NCBI RefSeq assembly: GCF_900162815.1
Contig: NZ_FUGD01000076.1
Span: 1 to 64,000 of the forward strand
Reading direction: 5' to 3'
DNA from: Psychrobacter pasteurii
GTDB taxonomy: Bacteria; Pseudomonadota; Gammaproteobacteria; Pseudomonadales; Moraxellaceae
DNA: 64,000 nt
Shown here piece by piece: positions 53,994 through 64,000 of the stretch (its first letter is position 1; every line of letters starts with the position of its first letter). The position numbers were made by a program, and so were the translations under genes. The notes below the pieces were generated by a model. It saw only the letters and a program-made list of their open reading frames with translations, did no database searches and was not told the DNA's origin.

Positions 53994-55523
53994 ATGTCTG
54001 TATCCGCCAAAATCACACAAACTCCTGAATTCTTGTCAAAACAACTGGTCGAAAGTCAGGCCACGTTGAAGATTTATGATTCAATGACCACCGACAAACG
54101 TAAGTTTGAACCGCTACAAGCGGGCAAGGTAGGTATGTATGTGTGTGGTATGACGGTCTATGATTATTGTCATATTGGTCATGCTCGTGTCATGGTTGCT
54201 TTTGACGTGGTGTCACGTTGGATGCGTCACTTAGGTTTTGACGTGAACTATGTGCGTAATATCACCGATATCGATGACAAAATCATTGCGCGTGCTAATG
54301 AAAATGGCGAAAAAATTGGCGATTTAACCGAACGTTTTATCAAAGCTATGCATGAAGATGCTGCGGCTTTAGGCTGTGCGGATCCAAACTCAGAGCCACG
54401 CGCCACAGAGCACATTGATGAAATGCTGCAAATGATTGATACCCTGGAACAAAAAGACCATGCGTATGCTGCAGCTAACGGTGATGTTTATTATGCCGTT
54501 GAAACCTTTGAAGGCTATGGCAAATTATCTAAGCGTAAACTAGATGATTTACAAGCAGGATCACGTGTCGATGTCGATACCGATAAAAAGAACCCATTTG
54601 ACTTTGTGTTATGGAAAGCTGCTAAGCCAGGTGAGCCGCAGTGGGATTCTAACTGGGGTGGTGGACGTCCAGGCTGGCACATTGAATGTTCTGCCATGTC
54701 GACCAAGTGCTTAGGGAACAGCTTTGATATTCATGGCGGCGGTCACGACTTACAGTTCCCACACCATGAAAACGAGATTGCCCAGTCAGAAGCAGCAACA
54801 GGCTGTACTTATGCCAATAACTGGATGCATGTGGGTTTCATCAACGTTGATGGCGAAAAGATGTCTAAGTCTTTAGGTAACTTCTTTACCATTCGTGAAG
54901 TGATGGAGAAGTTCCACCCTGAGACCATTCGTTTCTTCATTTTATCAAGCCATTATCGCAGTCAGGTGAACTTCTCAGACGCTGCCCTAAAAGAAGCGCA
55001 CTCAGGTTTAACGCGTGTTTATCAAGCGTTAAAAGCGGCTGAAGCTGTCTTGAATGAAAAACTAGCCGGCCAAGCGGGTGAGTCGGTAGAAGCTTCAACC
55101 GAAGTGGTTAATGAAATTAGTGGCTATAGTGCTAACTTTATCAAAGCCATGAATGATGACTTTAATACACCACAAGCCATTAGTGTTCTATTTAGCTTGG
55201 CAAAAGAAGTTAATAAGCTGGCACGTGAGACACAAAGCGAACAAGACATCGCGAAACTACAAACCGCTGTGGCAACTTTAAAAGCACTGGCAGCTACCTT
55301 AAATATTGGTCAAGTAAACCCGACCGAATTTTTACAAGCTCAAATTGGTGCAGTAAGTGAAGATCAGATGAGCGATGAGCAAATTGATGCCCTTATTCAA
55401 GAGCGTATTGATGCTAAGGCCAATAAGGACTTTGCTCGTGCTGATGAGATCCGTGATTTACTGCAGCAAAACAGCATTGAGCTTGAGGACAGTAAGCAAG
55501 GGACAACTTGGAGACGTATCTAG
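53994..55523 (+). CDS. cysS: Cysteine--tRNA ligase
   Basis: A 509-residue class I aminoacyl-tRNA synthetase. HIGH is at 60-63 (CHIGHARV), KMSKS at 289-293, and zinc ligands include Cys in [17 protein letters not shown] and the HHENE motif ([13 protein letters not shown]). Compared with typical CysRS it has about 22 extra N-terminal residues before LKIYDSMT; an internal start is possible, but AAGG precedes the annotated ATG. No terminator follows. Confidence 0.96.
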   Translation: MSVSAKITQTPEFLSKQLVESQATLKIYDSMTTDKRKFEPLQAGKVGMYVCGMTVYDYCHIGHARVMVAFDVVSRWMRHLGFDVNYVRNITDIDDKIIARANENGEKIGDLTERFIKAMHEDAAALGCADPNSEPRATEHIDEMLQMIDTLEQKDHAYAAANGDVYYAVETFEGYGKLSKRKLDDLQAGSRVDVDTDKKNPFDFVLWKAAKPGEPQWDSNWGGGRPGWHIECSAMSTKCLGNSFDIHGGGHDLQFPHHENEIAQSEAATGCTYANNWMHVGFINVDGEKMSKSLGNFFTIREVMEKFHPETIRFFILSSHYRSQVNFSDAALKEAHSGLTRVYQALKAAEAVLNEKLAGQAGESVEASTEVVNEISGYSANFIKAMNDDFNTPQAISVLFSLAKEVNKLARETQSEQDIAKLQTAVATLKALAATLNIGQVNPTEFLQAQIGAVSEDQMSDEQIDALIQERIDAKANKDFARADEIRDLLQQNSIELEDSKQGTTWRRI

Positions 55524-55629
55524 TTTAACTTTAAAAGAAGGTCATAAATGACAAGTCCATACTAGGTGGGTAGAGTCTTTGTTTCACACAAAATGCTAGG
55601 GATTGGCAACCAAAATATTTGGAGTGTGT

Positions 55630-57582
55630 ATGAATAACTTACCGTACAAAGGTAATGTGGCTCAGCATAAGTCATCAGCTTCTCATGCTGATGACGATGC
55701 TATGGTCACTCCGATCATGACTAATTGGAATAACCGTCTTGTTAGGGCGCTCCAATTAGCTGTGGTCGTGTTGTTTATGACCTTTACACCCATTTTATCT
55801 CAAGCTAAAGCTTCTGCTGAAACCGCACAGACACAAGAGCAGCAGAGTGATGAAGAGCCTGATAACATCATTGATTACGCTATTCAGCAGATTCAACAAG
55901 ATAATCCAGAGACTGAAGAAGAGGATCCAACCCGCCCTTTATTGGCTGAAAATGAGCTTACCGGAGAGTTCAATGAAGCCTATTATGTCCTAAATACGCT
56001 GAATTCCGGCCTTCCTGCATTATCCACACCGCCCAATCTTGAAACACCTCTGGCTACTTTAGAGTTCTTTAATAGTGCCAGTATGCAAAAGGACTTTGCC
56101 TTAGCGGCCTATGCTTTAAACTTAAATTTATTGCCTGAAGCTGACCAAAAAAATGAGGCGGCAGAGTTAGCTGAGAAGCTAGATTACTTAATGACCGAAA
56201 AATCGCTTTACGCTTTCGATGAGCTTCCAGATCGCTCCGATGGCTTGATTGAGCCGTCACTGGGTACGGACAGCCCTGTTCATGGGGTGCCAAGACGCTC
56301 TATTAAGCTAGGTAGCATTGACTACAAAAATAGAAGTGTTCCGTTATACCTTGAGCGAGTTCGAGTCGGTGAGCAGGCCCCAGTTTGGGTGTTTTCATCA
56401 CAATCTGTGGCTAATATCAATGCCTTGTATGACATGCATAAGCCGGCGGATTTTGAGCGGTTTTTACCCAAAGCCATGACCACCAAAGTTTGGGGCGTGA
56501 GTGTTTGGGAAGTATTGACCCTATTTTTATTTATGTTGGCCACCATGGGGATAGGCTACCTGATTAGTATAGGCGTCACTAAATTGGTATCTCTCTATTC
56601 TGATGTCATTATTAAGCGGACTAAGACAGATCAATTATCGCTGCGAAGTAAAGGGCTAACGGATTTATTAACCAAAATTACGGTGCCCTTAACGGTTACT
56701 CTTAGCTTCTCTATGATGTTTGCTTTGGTTTCGGGCAGTTTGCCGAGAGTGGATGCCATTGCTACCTCCACCCGAGCCTTTATTTGGCTGTGTCTGGTAG
56801 TCAGCGGATTGTGGTTGGGGGTTAGAATTATTAACTTTTTTGCAAACCGCTATCAGGACTATCACATTGACTCTTTGAGTGAAGAAGAGTTCAATACCCA
56901 GCGCATACGCATGACCTATGTCTCAATTTTTAGACGTATTTTTATTTTTGTCATGGTGCTTGGGGGGATGTGGATTGGCTTAGCCGAGTTTACAGATTTA
57001 GAAGGCTTAGGCACCACATTATTGACCTCTGCAGGTATCGCTGGGGCGATTATTGGTATCGCAGCTCAGCCGACATTAGGTAATATTATCGCCGGATTTC
57101 AGGTGGCAATTACTCAGCCCATTAGAATAGGCGATACCATATTTGTCGACGGTATTTGGTGTGAAGTAGAGGATTTACGTTATACCTATGCGGTTCTGAA
57201 AACTTGGGATGATAGAAGGCTTATTGTGCCGATGAAGTATTTTGTCACCGAAGTGTTAGAAAACTGGTCTCACACCTCGGGCCACCAATCTACTGCGGTC
57301 TATTTATATGTCGATTATGGGGCGGATATTGAAGCCATACAAAAAAAGTTTTTTGAACTGGCTTTGGCACATGAGCTTTGGGATGAAGAGATGGAGCCTG
57401 AAATGAAGGTCACGGCCGTTGATAAAGACAGTATTACGCTTCGAGGCAAGGTAAGCGCTGATGGTCCACTTAATGCTTGGTATTTAGAGTGTGATATTCG
57501 TAAGCAAATGCTGGATTACTTAAATGAAGAGCACCGTGACTATCTACCGACAGACCGTATTACTTATGCGCCCAGATCATAG
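55630..57582 (+). CDS. Mechanosensitive ion channel, MscS family (large type)
   Basis: A 650-residue channel, read from ATG 55630 with GGAG five bases upstream. A hydrophobic segment near residues 37-58 (LQLAVVVLFMTFTPILSQAKA) could be a signal or first membrane span. A long acidic, glutamate-rich periplasmic region follows. The membrane core starts near 300, and the MscS pore helix and beta domain read TLLTSAGIAGAIIGIAAQPT then GNIIAGFQVAITQPIRIGDTI and VLKTWDDRRLIVPMKYF. Such channels release solutes under osmotic downshock. A large N-terminal domain is known in YbdG/YnaI/MscM-like members. Confidence 0.92.
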   Translation: MNNLPYKGNVAQHKSSASHADDDAMVTPIMTNWNNRLVRALQLAVVVLFMTFTPILSQAKASAETAQTQEQQSDEEPDNIIDYAIQQIQQDNPETEEEDPTRPLLAENELTGEFNEAYYVLNTLNSGLPALSTPPNLETPLATLEFFNSASMQKDFALAAYALNLNLLPEADQKNEAAELAEKLDYLMTEKSLYAFDELPDRSDGLIEPSLGTDSPVHGVPRRSIKLGSIDYKNRSVPLYLERVRVGEQAPVWVFSSQSVANINALYDMHKPADFERFLPKAMTTKVWGVSVWEVLTLFLFMLATMGIGYLISIGVTKLVSLYSDVIIKRTKTDQLSLRSKGLTDLLTKITVPLTVTLSFSMMFALVSGSLPRVDAIATSTRAFIWLCLVVSGLWLGVRIINFFANRYQDYHIDSLSEEEFNTQRIRMTYVSIFRRIFIFVMVLGGMWIGLAEFTDLEGLGTTLLTSAGIAGAIIGIAAQPTLGNIIAGFQVAITQPIRIGDTIFVDGIWCEVEDLRYTYAVLKTWDDRRLIVPMKYFVTEVLENWSHTSGHQSTAVYLYVDYGADIEAIQKKFFELALAHELWDEEMEPEMKVTAVDKDSITLRGKVSADGPLNAWYLECDIRKQMLDYLNEEHRDYLPTDRITYAPRS

Positions 57583-57727
57583 ATTGCGCCTTGAGTTATC
57601 AGATTTTGTATAAATAATTGAAAGTAAAATGCTACTTAATATTAACAATTACTTAAGGTCGAATTAATACCGAGTATTAACACAAAAAACTCATTAAATT
57701 CAACTGCTCACAAAGCCAATAATTTTG

Positions 57728-57740
57728 TTATAATAGGTTG
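57728..57740 (+). promoter_or_regulatory. Extended -10 promoter of guaB
   Basis: TATAAT at 57729-57734 is preceded by TG at 57726-57727 in TGTTATAAT, an extended -10, 33 bases before the guaB start. The -35 region is weak, as is usual for such promoters. Confidence 0.6.
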
Positions 57741-57767
57741 CTTATTTTCCCTAGCCAAGAGGTCTGT

Positions 57768-59240
57768 ATGTTGCGAATCGTAGATGATGCCCTAACTTTT
57801 GATGATGTTTTACTCCTACCTGCATATTCAAATGTGCTTCCTAAATCAGCTTCACTGACGACGCGATTAACTGAAGAGATTTCTTTAAATCTTCCTCTAA
57901 TATCGGCCGCAATGGATACCGTAACAGAATCAGAAATGGCAATCACCATGGCTCAGCTTGGTGGTATGGGTATTGTACATAAGAATATGGACATTGACCG
58001 CCAAGCGATGCAAGTGCGTCGTGTTAAAAAATTCGAAGCCGGTACTGTGGTAGATCCTATCACTGTAACTCCAGACATTACTGTGGGTGAACTGCTTCGT
58101 ATCACTAAAGAAAATAACATCTCTGGTGTGCCTGTTGTAGAGTCAGGTAGTGGTCAAGTTGTGGGTATTGTTACTCACCGTGATGTGCGTTTTGAAACCA
58201 ATCACAGCCAGCCTGTTAGTAACGTGATGACGCCTCAAGATAAGCTTGTCACTGTTAAAGAGGGCGAAACCAACGAAAATATTAAAAAGCTGCTTCATGA
58301 GCATCGCATTGAAAAAGTGTTGGTGGTAGATGATAACTTTGGTCTAAAAGGTATGATCACCGTTAATGACTTTAACAAAGCAGAAAACAACCCTAACGCT
58401 TGTAAAGACTCACAAGGTCGCTTACGTGTGGGCGCAGCAGTAGGTACAGGTCCAGACACCCAAGCCCGTGTTGAAGCTCTAGCAGAAGCGGAAGTAGACG
58501 TAATCGTTGTTGATACAGCGCACGGTCATTCTCAAGGCGTTATTGATAAAGTACGCTGGGTGAAAAAGAACTTCCCACATATCCAAGTTATCGGCGGTAA
58601 CATTGCTACTGGTGATGCAGCGCTGGCTTTACGTGACGCAGGTGCTAACGCGGTAAAAGTGGGTATCGGTCCAGGTTCAATCTGTACTACTCGTATTATC
58701 GCTGGTGTGGGTGTGCCTCAGATTTCAGCCATTGATAATGTGGCGTCAGCACTTAAAGATAGCATTCCATTAATCGCTGATGGCGGTATTCGCTTCTCAG
58801 GTGATATGGCTAAAGCCATTGTCGCTGGTGCTTCGTGCATCATGGTAGGCTCGTTACTAGCAGGTACTGAAGAGGCCCCAGGTGAAGTGGAACTATTCCA
58901 AGGCCGCTACTACAAAGCTTACCGTGGTATGGGTAGCTTAGGCGCTATGTCAGGCTCTAATGGTTCATCAGACCGTTACTTCCAAGATGCCAAAGATGGT
59001 GTTGAGAAATTAGTACCAGAAGGTATCGAAGGTCGCGTTCCTTATAAAGGCCCTGTTAGCGGTATCGTAAACCAAATGGTAGGCGGTTTACGCTCATCAA
59101 TGGGTTACACCGGTTGTGCTACTATCGATGAGATGCGTACTAAGCCTGAGTTTATCAAAGTAACTTCTGCAGGTATGAAAGAGTCGCATGTGCACGATGT
59201 TCAAATTACCAAAGAAGCACCTAACTATCGCATCGGCTAA
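57768..59240 (+). CDS. guaB: Inosine-5'-monophosphate dehydrogenase
   Basis: A 490-residue NAD-dependent enzyme converting IMP to XMP, the committed step to GMP. The start at ATG 57768 ([21 protein letters not shown]) has AGAGG upstream; the longer frame begins at TTG 57738. Two CBS domains lie at about 90-205. The catalytic loop is GPGSICTTR with C306. The flap [26 protein letters not shown] and the C-terminus are complete. It has its own promoter and terminator; guaA is not adjacent. Confidence 0.97.
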   Translation: MLRIVDDALTFDDVLLLPAYSNVLPKSASLTTRLTEEISLNLPLISAAMDTVTESEMAITMAQLGGMGIVHKNMDIDRQAMQVRRVKKFEAGTVVDPITVTPDITVGELLRITKENNISGVPVVESGSGQVVGIVTHRDVRFETNHSQPVSNVMTPQDKLVTVKEGETNENIKKLLHEHRIEKVLVVDDNFGLKGMITVNDFNKAENNPNACKDSQGRLRVGAAVGTGPDTQARVEALAEAEVDVIVVDTAHGHSQGVIDKVRWVKKNFPHIQVIGGNIATGDAALALRDAGANAVKVGIGPGSICTTRIIAGVGVPQISAIDNVASALKDSIPLIADGGIRFSGDMAKAIVAGASCIMVGSLLAGTEEAPGEVELFQGRYYKAYRGMGSLGAMSGSNGSSDRYFQDAKDGVEKLVPEGIEGRVPYKGPVSGIVNQMVGGLRSSMGYTGCATIDEMRTKPEFIKVTSAGMKESHVHDVQITKEAPNYRIG

Positions 59241-59298
59241 TGAGAAATCGTTAATACGATAGAAGTTGTTTTATTGGTTAACCTGTTAGTGGACAGCC

Positions 59299-59336
59299 AA
59301 AAAGACCAAAAGACAATATCTTTTGGTCTTTTTTTT
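59299..59336 (+). terminator. Terminator after guaB
   Basis: Perfect 12-bp arms AAAGACCAAAAG (59301-59312) and CTTTTGGTCTTT (59320-59331), then a T run. Confidence 0.92.
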
Positions 59337-59416
59337 GTAGTATATTAGGACATAATAAATTTGATTATCATTGATTTAACGGTTACTTATTTGATTACTA
59401 TTTAATTGAGGTATAT

Positions 59417-60772
59417 ATGAGCTATTTCGGTACAGATGGTATACGTGGTCTTTTTGGAAAATTCCCAATTACCCCAGATTTTGTTTTAAAGCTAGGCTAT
59501 GTAACCGGTCAGGTTTTAGTAGAACATCACAGCTCTTCAAAGAAAAAGCCGAGTGTGGTGATTGGTAAAGACACGCGTTTATCAGGCTATGTTATCGAAG
59601 CCGCTCTACAAGCAGGATTTAACTCAGCAGGTGTTGATGTGCATATGGTTGGCCCTTTACCAACTCCAGCCATTGCTCATTTAACCCGCAGTTTCCATGC
59701 TGATGCAGGTGTGGTGATCTCAGCTTCGCACAACCCTTATTATGACAACGGCATCAAGTTCTTTGCTGCAGATGGTCGTAAGCTTAGCGATGAGATGCAA
59801 GATGCTATTAATAAAAAACTAGATGGCATTGTGGAAGGCCATGCTGACTACACTCAAGAAAATCCCGCCCAACTGGGTAAGCACTTTAGAATCAATGACG
59901 CTAAAGGCCGTTATATCGAATTTTGTAAAGGCAGCTTTCCGTACCAATATGACTTGTCCAACCTAACCATCGTTATTGACTGTGCCAACGGCTCAGGCTA
60001 TAGCGTAGGTCCTCGTGTGTTACGCGAGCTTGGGGCGGAAGTTATTGCTATCCATAATAAACCTGATGGTATTAACATCAATGACAAATGTGGCTCTACT
60101 TACCCAGAAGCCATTCAGCAAGCTGTGGTTGAGCACAAAGCCGATGTAGGTATTGCTTTAGATGGTGATGGTGACCGTATCATCATGGTAGATGAAAACG
60201 GCGACTTGGTAGATGGAGATGGTATTTTATATATTCTAGCCACTAAATCTGAAACTAAAGCTGCTGGCGTTGTGGGTACCCAAATGAGCAACATGGGTCT
60301 ACAGCTGGCACTTGAAGCCGAAGGCATTGCTTTAGAACGAGCCAAAGTGGGCGACAGATACGTAATGCAGGGGTTAGAGGCCAACAACTGGATCTTAGGC
60401 GGCGAGCCTTCAGGTCATATCTTGTGCCTAGATAAGAGCCGTACCGGTGATGCTATTATCGCAGGCCTTCAGGTATTAGCCGTCATGGCGCAGACCAAAC
60501 AAACCTTAAGTCAATTGACCAAAGGCTTTAAACTATTGCCACAGACGCTTGTGAATGTGCGATTAGAGCAGATGGCAGATCCGTATGACTTCCCAGAGTT
60601 AGCACAAGCCTTTGATGAAGCCTCAAAAAGCATTGAAGGCCGTGGCAGAATATTGATTCGTAAGTCAGGTACTGAACCGCTTATTCGTGTCATGGTTGAG
60701 CTAGACAATATTGAAGAGTGTGACAAATTAGCGAATGAGCTGGCTGCCAAAGTTAAAGCGGTTATGGGTTAA
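59417..60772 (+). CDS. glmM: Phosphoglucosamine mutase
   Basis: A 451-residue enzyme interconverting glucosamine-6-P and glucosamine-1-P for UDP-GlcNAc synthesis. The phosphoserine loop [12 protein letters not shown] (S104), metal loop [11 protein letters not shown], sugar-binding GGEPSGHI and C-terminal phosphate-binding [12 protein letters not shown] are all present. The start [11 protein letters not shown] is standard. Next is pdxH, 125 bp on, in the same direction. Confidence 0.97.
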   Translation: MSYFGTDGIRGLFGKFPITPDFVLKLGYVTGQVLVEHHSSSKKKPSVVIGKDTRLSGYVIEAALQAGFNSAGVDVHMVGPLPTPAIAHLTRSFHADAGVVISASHNPYYDNGIKFFAADGRKLSDEMQDAINKKLDGIVEGHADYTQENPAQLGKHFRINDAKGRYIEFCKGSFPYQYDLSNLTIVIDCANGSGYSVGPRVLRELGAEVIAIHNKPDGININDKCGSTYPEAIQQAVVEHKADVGIALDGDGDRIIMVDENGDLVDGDGILYILATKSETKAAGVVGTQMSNMGLQLALEAEGIALERAKVGDRYVMQGLEANNWILGGEPSGHILCLDKSRTGDAIIAGLQVLAVMAQTKQTLSQLTKGFKLLPQTLVNVRLEQMADPYDFPELAQAFDEASKSIEGRGRILIRKSGTEPLIRVMVELDNIEECDKLANELAAKVKAVMG

Positions 60773-60897
60773 GCTAAGTCATCAGCTTTTGGATTGTTGA
60801 TAGTTTTGTTAAAAGTATGAATTCCCCTATATAGCAAAATTGCCTTTATACCAATAAGGTTGGGTAAATTGTTAATAGGGGAGATAACGGGGTCAAT

Positions 60898-61542
60898 ATG
60901 GATTTTAGTGATCAAAGAGTTTCTTATGAAAAAGGCGAGCTTCATGAAGAGGTGCTGTTAGACAGTCCCTTCGAGTTATTAACCTTATGGTTAAATGAAG
61001 CCATTGCCCAAAAGGTTCCTGAGCCTTATGCCATTAGTTTGGCCACTTGTGGTTCAGACAATATGCCAGCGGTTAGAACGGTTTTGGTAAGAGAGGTTAA
61101 TGATGAAGGGATTGTTTTTTATACCAATTACCTAAGTCATAAAGGTCAAGACATTGACCAAAATCCTCATGCGGAAAGTTTATTTTTTTGGCATGACATG
61201 CAGCGCCAGGTAAGAGTACGTGGCACTATCGCCAAGATCGACCGTGCGAAGACAGAAGCTTATTTCCAAAAACGTCCCTATGAAAGTCAGATAGGCGCTT
61301 GGGTGAGTCAACCACAAAGTGGCCCTGTACAAAGCCGCCAAGCGATGGATGATAGATTTGCTGAGCTAAAGCAGCAATATCCAGAAGGCAGTGTGCCGAC
61401 ACCTGATTTTTGGGGTGGCTATCAGATTACAGCCACTGAGATAGAGTTTTGGCAAGGCAGAGCCAATAGACTGCATGATAGAATTGTCTACACCAAAGAT
61501 GCTGATAGTGACAAGTGGCATATCAAGCGCTTATTGCCATAA
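60898..61542 (+). CDS. pdxH: Pyridoxamine 5'-phosphate oxidase
   Basis: A 214-residue FMN enzyme forming pyridoxal 5'-phosphate. Family stretches: MPAVRTVLVREVNDEGIVFYT, GQDIDQNPHAESLFFWHDMQRQVRVRG, SQIGAWVSQPQS, and the C-terminal FWQGRANRLHDRIVY with the conserved R-x-H. Length and start are normal. Confidence 0.96.
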   Translation: MDFSDQRVSYEKGELHEEVLLDSPFELLTLWLNEAIAQKVPEPYAISLATCGSDNMPAVRTVLVREVNDEGIVFYTNYLSHKGQDIDQNPHAESLFFWHDMQRQVRVRGTIAKIDRAKTEAYFQKRPYESQIGAWVSQPQSGPVQSRQAMDDRFAELKQQYPEGSVPTPDFWGGYQITATEIEFWQGRANRLHDRIVYTKDADSDKWHIKRLLP

Positions 61543-61654
61543 TAGCTAAGCTAGTCTGTCACTTATAACAATAGCACCGACTAATAACAGTACCAACTAA
61601 CAATAGTATAAAAACGATTAGCAACTCACTTTTTACCTTGGGATATTTAGGTTT

Positions 61655-62470
61655 ATGATCCGTTTTGTCAGTTTTAATATTAATGGAATTAGAGCACGCC
61701 AACATCAATTAGAAGCCGTCAGAGATATCATCGATCCAGATGTGATGGGCCTACAAGAAACCAAAGTACATGATGAGCAGTTTCCCCTACAGGACGTAGA
61801 GTCATTGGGATATCATGTAGAGTACTTTGGTCAGAAGGCACATTATGGGGTGGCTTTGGTATCAAAGCAAAAACCTATCTTCGTGCAAAAAGGCTTTCCA
61901 GGTGAAGCAGAAGACGCACAAAAGCGTTTTATTCATGCCCGCTATGTATTTGATGGCAAAGAGGTAGATGTATTAAATGGGTATTTCCCACAAGGGGAGA
62001 ACCGTAAGCATGAAACCAAGTTTCCTATGAAGCGTGCTTACTATGCTGACTTAAATGTATATATTGATGCGCTAAAAGCAGAAGGGCGTACTTTGATTAT
62101 CATGGGCGATATGAATATTGCCCCTGAAGACAATGATATCGGTATTGGTGAAAAAAATGCCAAGCGCTGGTTAAGCCAAGGTAAAACCTCTTTCTTGCCT
62201 GAAGAGCGTGAGTGGTACACGGCGTTAATGAGCCGCAATCTGTTTGATACTTACCGTATTCATAGACCAGACTGCAATGAGATGTTTAGCTGGTTTGATT
62301 ACCGCAGTCGCGGCTTTAACGATGACCCTAAACGCGGTCTTAGAATTGACCATATCTTGTGTACCGAAGATATTAAAGACAACTGTATTGACGCCGGCAT
62401 TAGTTACGAATTAAGAGCGATGGAGAAACCATCAGATCACGCACCTATTTGGGCCTCTTTCAAATTCTAA
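61655..62470 (+). CDS. xthA: Exodeoxyribonuclease III (AP endonuclease)
   Basis: A 271-residue metal-dependent DNA repair nuclease of the endonuclease/exonuclease/phosphatase fold. SFNINGIRAR, DVMGLQETKVHDEQFP (catalytic Glu), GDMNIAPEDNDIG (Asp/Asn pair), LRIDHILCT and SDHAPIWASF (catalytic His) appear in order. It removes 3' blocks and cleaves at abasic sites. Confidence 0.95.
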   Translation: MIRFVSFNINGIRARQHQLEAVRDIIDPDVMGLQETKVHDEQFPLQDVESLGYHVEYFGQKAHYGVALVSKQKPIFVQKGFPGEAEDAQKRFIHARYVFDGKEVDVLNGYFPQGENRKHETKFPMKRAYYADLNVYIDALKAEGRTLIIMGDMNIAPEDNDIGIGEKNAKRWLSQGKTSFLPEEREWYTALMSRNLFDTYRIHRPDCNEMFSWFDYRSRGFNDDPKRGLRIDHILCTEDIKDNCIDAGISYELRAMEKPSDHAPIWASFKF

Positions 62471-62545
62471 TAAATAGCCTAAGCAAAAAAACCAACTTCA
62501 AAAAGCCTGAATAGACAGCTTTTAACCAACAAATAAGGGACTTTT

Positions 62546-63787
62546 ATGCCAGTAGGAAACATAGCACCACCAGACATTATTCATGCCATTAAAGGCGTTG
62601 AAGTAGGCATCACAGCTGCTGGCGTGCGCTATAAAGACCGTGATGATTTGGTTGTGTTTCGTTTGAGCGAGACGGCCACTGTTGCTTGTGTTACCACTAC
62701 CAATAAGTGCTGCGCAGCCCCTGTGTTAGTCGTTCGTGAGCATTTACAGCAGCTTGCTGGTACGGATAAATCAGCAAGATATTTACTGATTAATACCGGG
62801 AATGCAAACGCGGCTACTGGAGATGATGGCTATCGCCGCGCACTGCAAACTTGTGAAGCCTTGGCTAAAAAAGTAGAAGTAGACGTCAATCAGGTAATGC
62901 CTTTTTCTACGGGTGTCATTGGTGAGGTGATTAATAGTGAAGCCATTATCAATGGTCTGGATAACTGCTTGGCTAATTTATCTGAGGACAACTGGTTGTC
63001 AGCCGCCAATGCGATTAGAACCACAGATACCATTCCTAAGGTTGCCAGTACCAGTGTTGCCGTAGATGACAATACAAATTATAAAGTCACTGGTATCTCA
63101 AAAGGGGCGGGCATGATTCGTCCCAATATGGCGACAATGTTAGGCTATGTGGCGACAGATGCGCCTATTGCTCAGCCGCTACTACAAAAGATGCTTTTAG
63201 AGTTAACCAATCAGTCTTTCAACCGCATTACCATTGACGGGGATACCTCAACCAACGACTGCTGTGTTTTGGTAGCCACAGGTGATGAGCAGGCAAACTT
63301 AATTGACTCTAAGCAGCATCCACACTATGAAGCCTTGTATCAAGCTTTAAAAGAAGTCTTTATCCGCTTAGCCACTTTAATTGTTAGAGATGGGGAAGGG
63401 GCAACTAAGTTCATCACAGTTAAAGTTACAGGTGGTCAGACCGTTGAGGACTGCTGTGATGTGGCCTACGCTGTGGCTCACTCTCCTTTGGTTAAGACCG
63501 CTTTCTTTGCCAGCGATCCAAACTGGGGTCGTATTGTTGCAGCGGTAGGCTACTCAGGAGCACAAAATCTTGATGCCAACCAAGTGAGCGTAACACTAGA
63601 TGATGTGGCCATTTGTACTCGAGGCCAGTTAGACCCAAGCTATACCGAGGAACAAGGCCAGGAGGTTATGAGCCGTCCTGAAATTATCATTAATATCGAT
63701 TTAGGTATGGGCGAGGCAACAGATACGGTTTACACATGTGACCTGTCACATGAGTATGTCAGCATTAATGCCGACTATCGCAGCTAA
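62546..63787 (+). CDS. argJ: Bifunctional ornithine acetyltransferase / N-acetylglutamate synthase
   Basis: A 413-residue arginine-pathway enzyme that recycles the acetyl group from N-acetylornithine to glutamate. It self-cleaves at the conserved Ala-Thr in SKGAGMIRPNMATMLGYV; T197 becomes the nucleophile of the beta chain. GNANAATG, TTDTIPK and RDGEGATKF are also characteristic. Whether it also accepts acetyl-CoA (bifunctional) cannot be read from sequence. Its terminator overlaps the end of the next, convergent gene. Confidence 0.96.
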   Translation: MPVGNIAPPDIIHAIKGVEVGITAAGVRYKDRDDLVVFRLSETATVACVTTTNKCCAAPVLVVREHLQQLAGTDKSARYLLINTGNANAATGDDGYRRALQTCEALAKKVEVDVNQVMPFSTGVIGEVINSEAIINGLDNCLANLSEDNWLSAANAIRTTDTIPKVASTSVAVDDNTNYKVTGISKGAGMIRPNMATMLGYVATDAPIAQPLLQKMLLELTNQSFNRITIDGDTSTNDCCVLVATGDEQANLIDSKQHPHYEALYQALKEVFIRLATLIVRDGEGATKFITVKVTGGQTVEDCCDVAYAVAHSPLVKTAFFASDPNWGRIVAAVGYSGAQNLDANQVSVTLDDVAICTRGQLDPSYTEEQGQEVMSRPEIIINIDLGMGEATDTVYTCDLSHEYVSINADYRS

Positions 63788-63817
63788 GCCCTGCATATTT
63801 CGTAATTTATATAATGT

Positions 63818-64000
63818 TTAGTTTTTAAAGGCAGTTTCATCGTTATCGATGACTGCCTTTTTTGCATTAAAGTACTCGGCAAATAAGTCAGCCAAATAAC
63901 GAGCTAGGATATCTGGGATATCATGCCCCAGACCGGGTATTAGCTTAAAATCAGAGTGTGGAATAGTTTTTGCTAAGCTATGACCATGGGCAGGAGGCAG
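63818..64000 (-). CDS. Alpha/beta-hydrolase family protein, C-terminal fragment (runs off the right edge)
   Basis: A leftward open frame enters at 64000 and stops with TAA at 63820-63818, giving 60 residues. PPAHGHSLAKTIPHSDFKLIPGLGHDIP matches the C-terminal part of an alpha/beta hydrolase, where G-x-G-H supplies the catalytic histidine. The tail AKKAVIDNDETAFKN is encoded by the argJ terminator region. The nucleophile lies outside the window. Confidence 0.75.
   Translation of the reverse strand: MPPAHGHSLAKTIPHSDFKLIPGLGHDIPDILARYLADLFAEYFNAKKAVIDNDETAFKN
63827..63863 (+). terminator. argJ terminator lying inside the convergent coding sequence
   Basis: Perfect outer arms AAAGGCAGT (63827-63835) and ACTGCCTTT (63852-63860), inner arms CATCG (63838-63842) and CGATG (63847-63851), then more T. 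On the other strand the same bases encode the last residues of the hydrolase. Confidence 0.88.

Noticed and set aside
1-64000. Search for a defence island, prophage, toxin-antitoxin pair or biosynthetic cluster
   Set aside because: Apart from the two insertion-sequence traces, genes are core metabolism, transport and envelope functions; no integrase, phage, restriction or NRPS/PKS genes were seen.

Overview
The window looks like a stretch of chromosome from a Moraxellaceae gamma-proteobacterium, most likely Psychrobacter or a close relative. This rests on moderate to low GC with AT-rich spacers, the metX-metW pair, AlkB with a rubredoxin-type partner, and many A/T-flanked bidirectional terminators between convergent genes. 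I ran no database search, so the genus is an inference. About 48 genes are supported. No rRNA, tRNA or CRISPR array was found.

Layout. 1-340: tail of an IS4-type transposase and a truncated left end of an IS200/IS605-type element. 0.6-6.6 kb: polA, a small membrane protein, a DUF2236/MpaB-like oxygenase and an outer-membrane-like protein. 6.6-11.3 kb: alkane monooxygenase alkB, a lipoprotein amidohydrolase, a membrane protein with an apparent ATT start, and a small acidic protein. 11.5-15.8 kb: hemH, metX-metW and a Sel1-repeat protein. 15.9-17.3 kb: a rubredoxin/rubredoxin-reductase fusion, the probable electron donor for AlkB. 17.4-26.3 kb: a leucine/isovalerate catabolic operon (AMP-ligase, liuB, liuC, liuD, liuE, liuA) leading to acetyl-CoA and acetoacetate. 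26.8-32.4 kb: hslO, an alpha/beta hydrolase, a PhoX-type phosphatase with a clear Pho box, and an FAH-family enzyme. 32.5-38.4 kb: a polar amino-acid ABC transporter with three tandem solute-binding lipoproteins, cut into separate units by terminators. 38.7-45.7 kb: proA, gltS (with a strong leader hairpin), pepF, a DUF2164 protein and glyA. 46-49 kb: ubiC and a GNAT/FemAB-like gene whose 5' end is interrupted by a tnpB-only IS200/IS605 element. 49-64 kb: a fatty-acid desaturase, a glycerophosphodiesterase, a proline-rich lipoprotein, a cobalamin adenosyltransferase, cysS, an MscS channel, guaB, glmM, pdxH, xthA, argJ and the 3' end of a hydrolase.

Most of the window is ordinary core metabolism. 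The least ordinary part is the tnpB element at 47.7-49.0 kb. Its TnpB lacks the usual RuvC-II glutamate. It sits in the same reading frame as the truncated acetyltransferase, separated by one TAG. Its right end supplies a GGAGG just ahead of an ATT codon, and a truncated second copy of its left end lies at the start of the window. Other leads are the Pho box before phoX, a non-canonical start at 10433, the triplicated binding proteins and the gltS leader hairpin.
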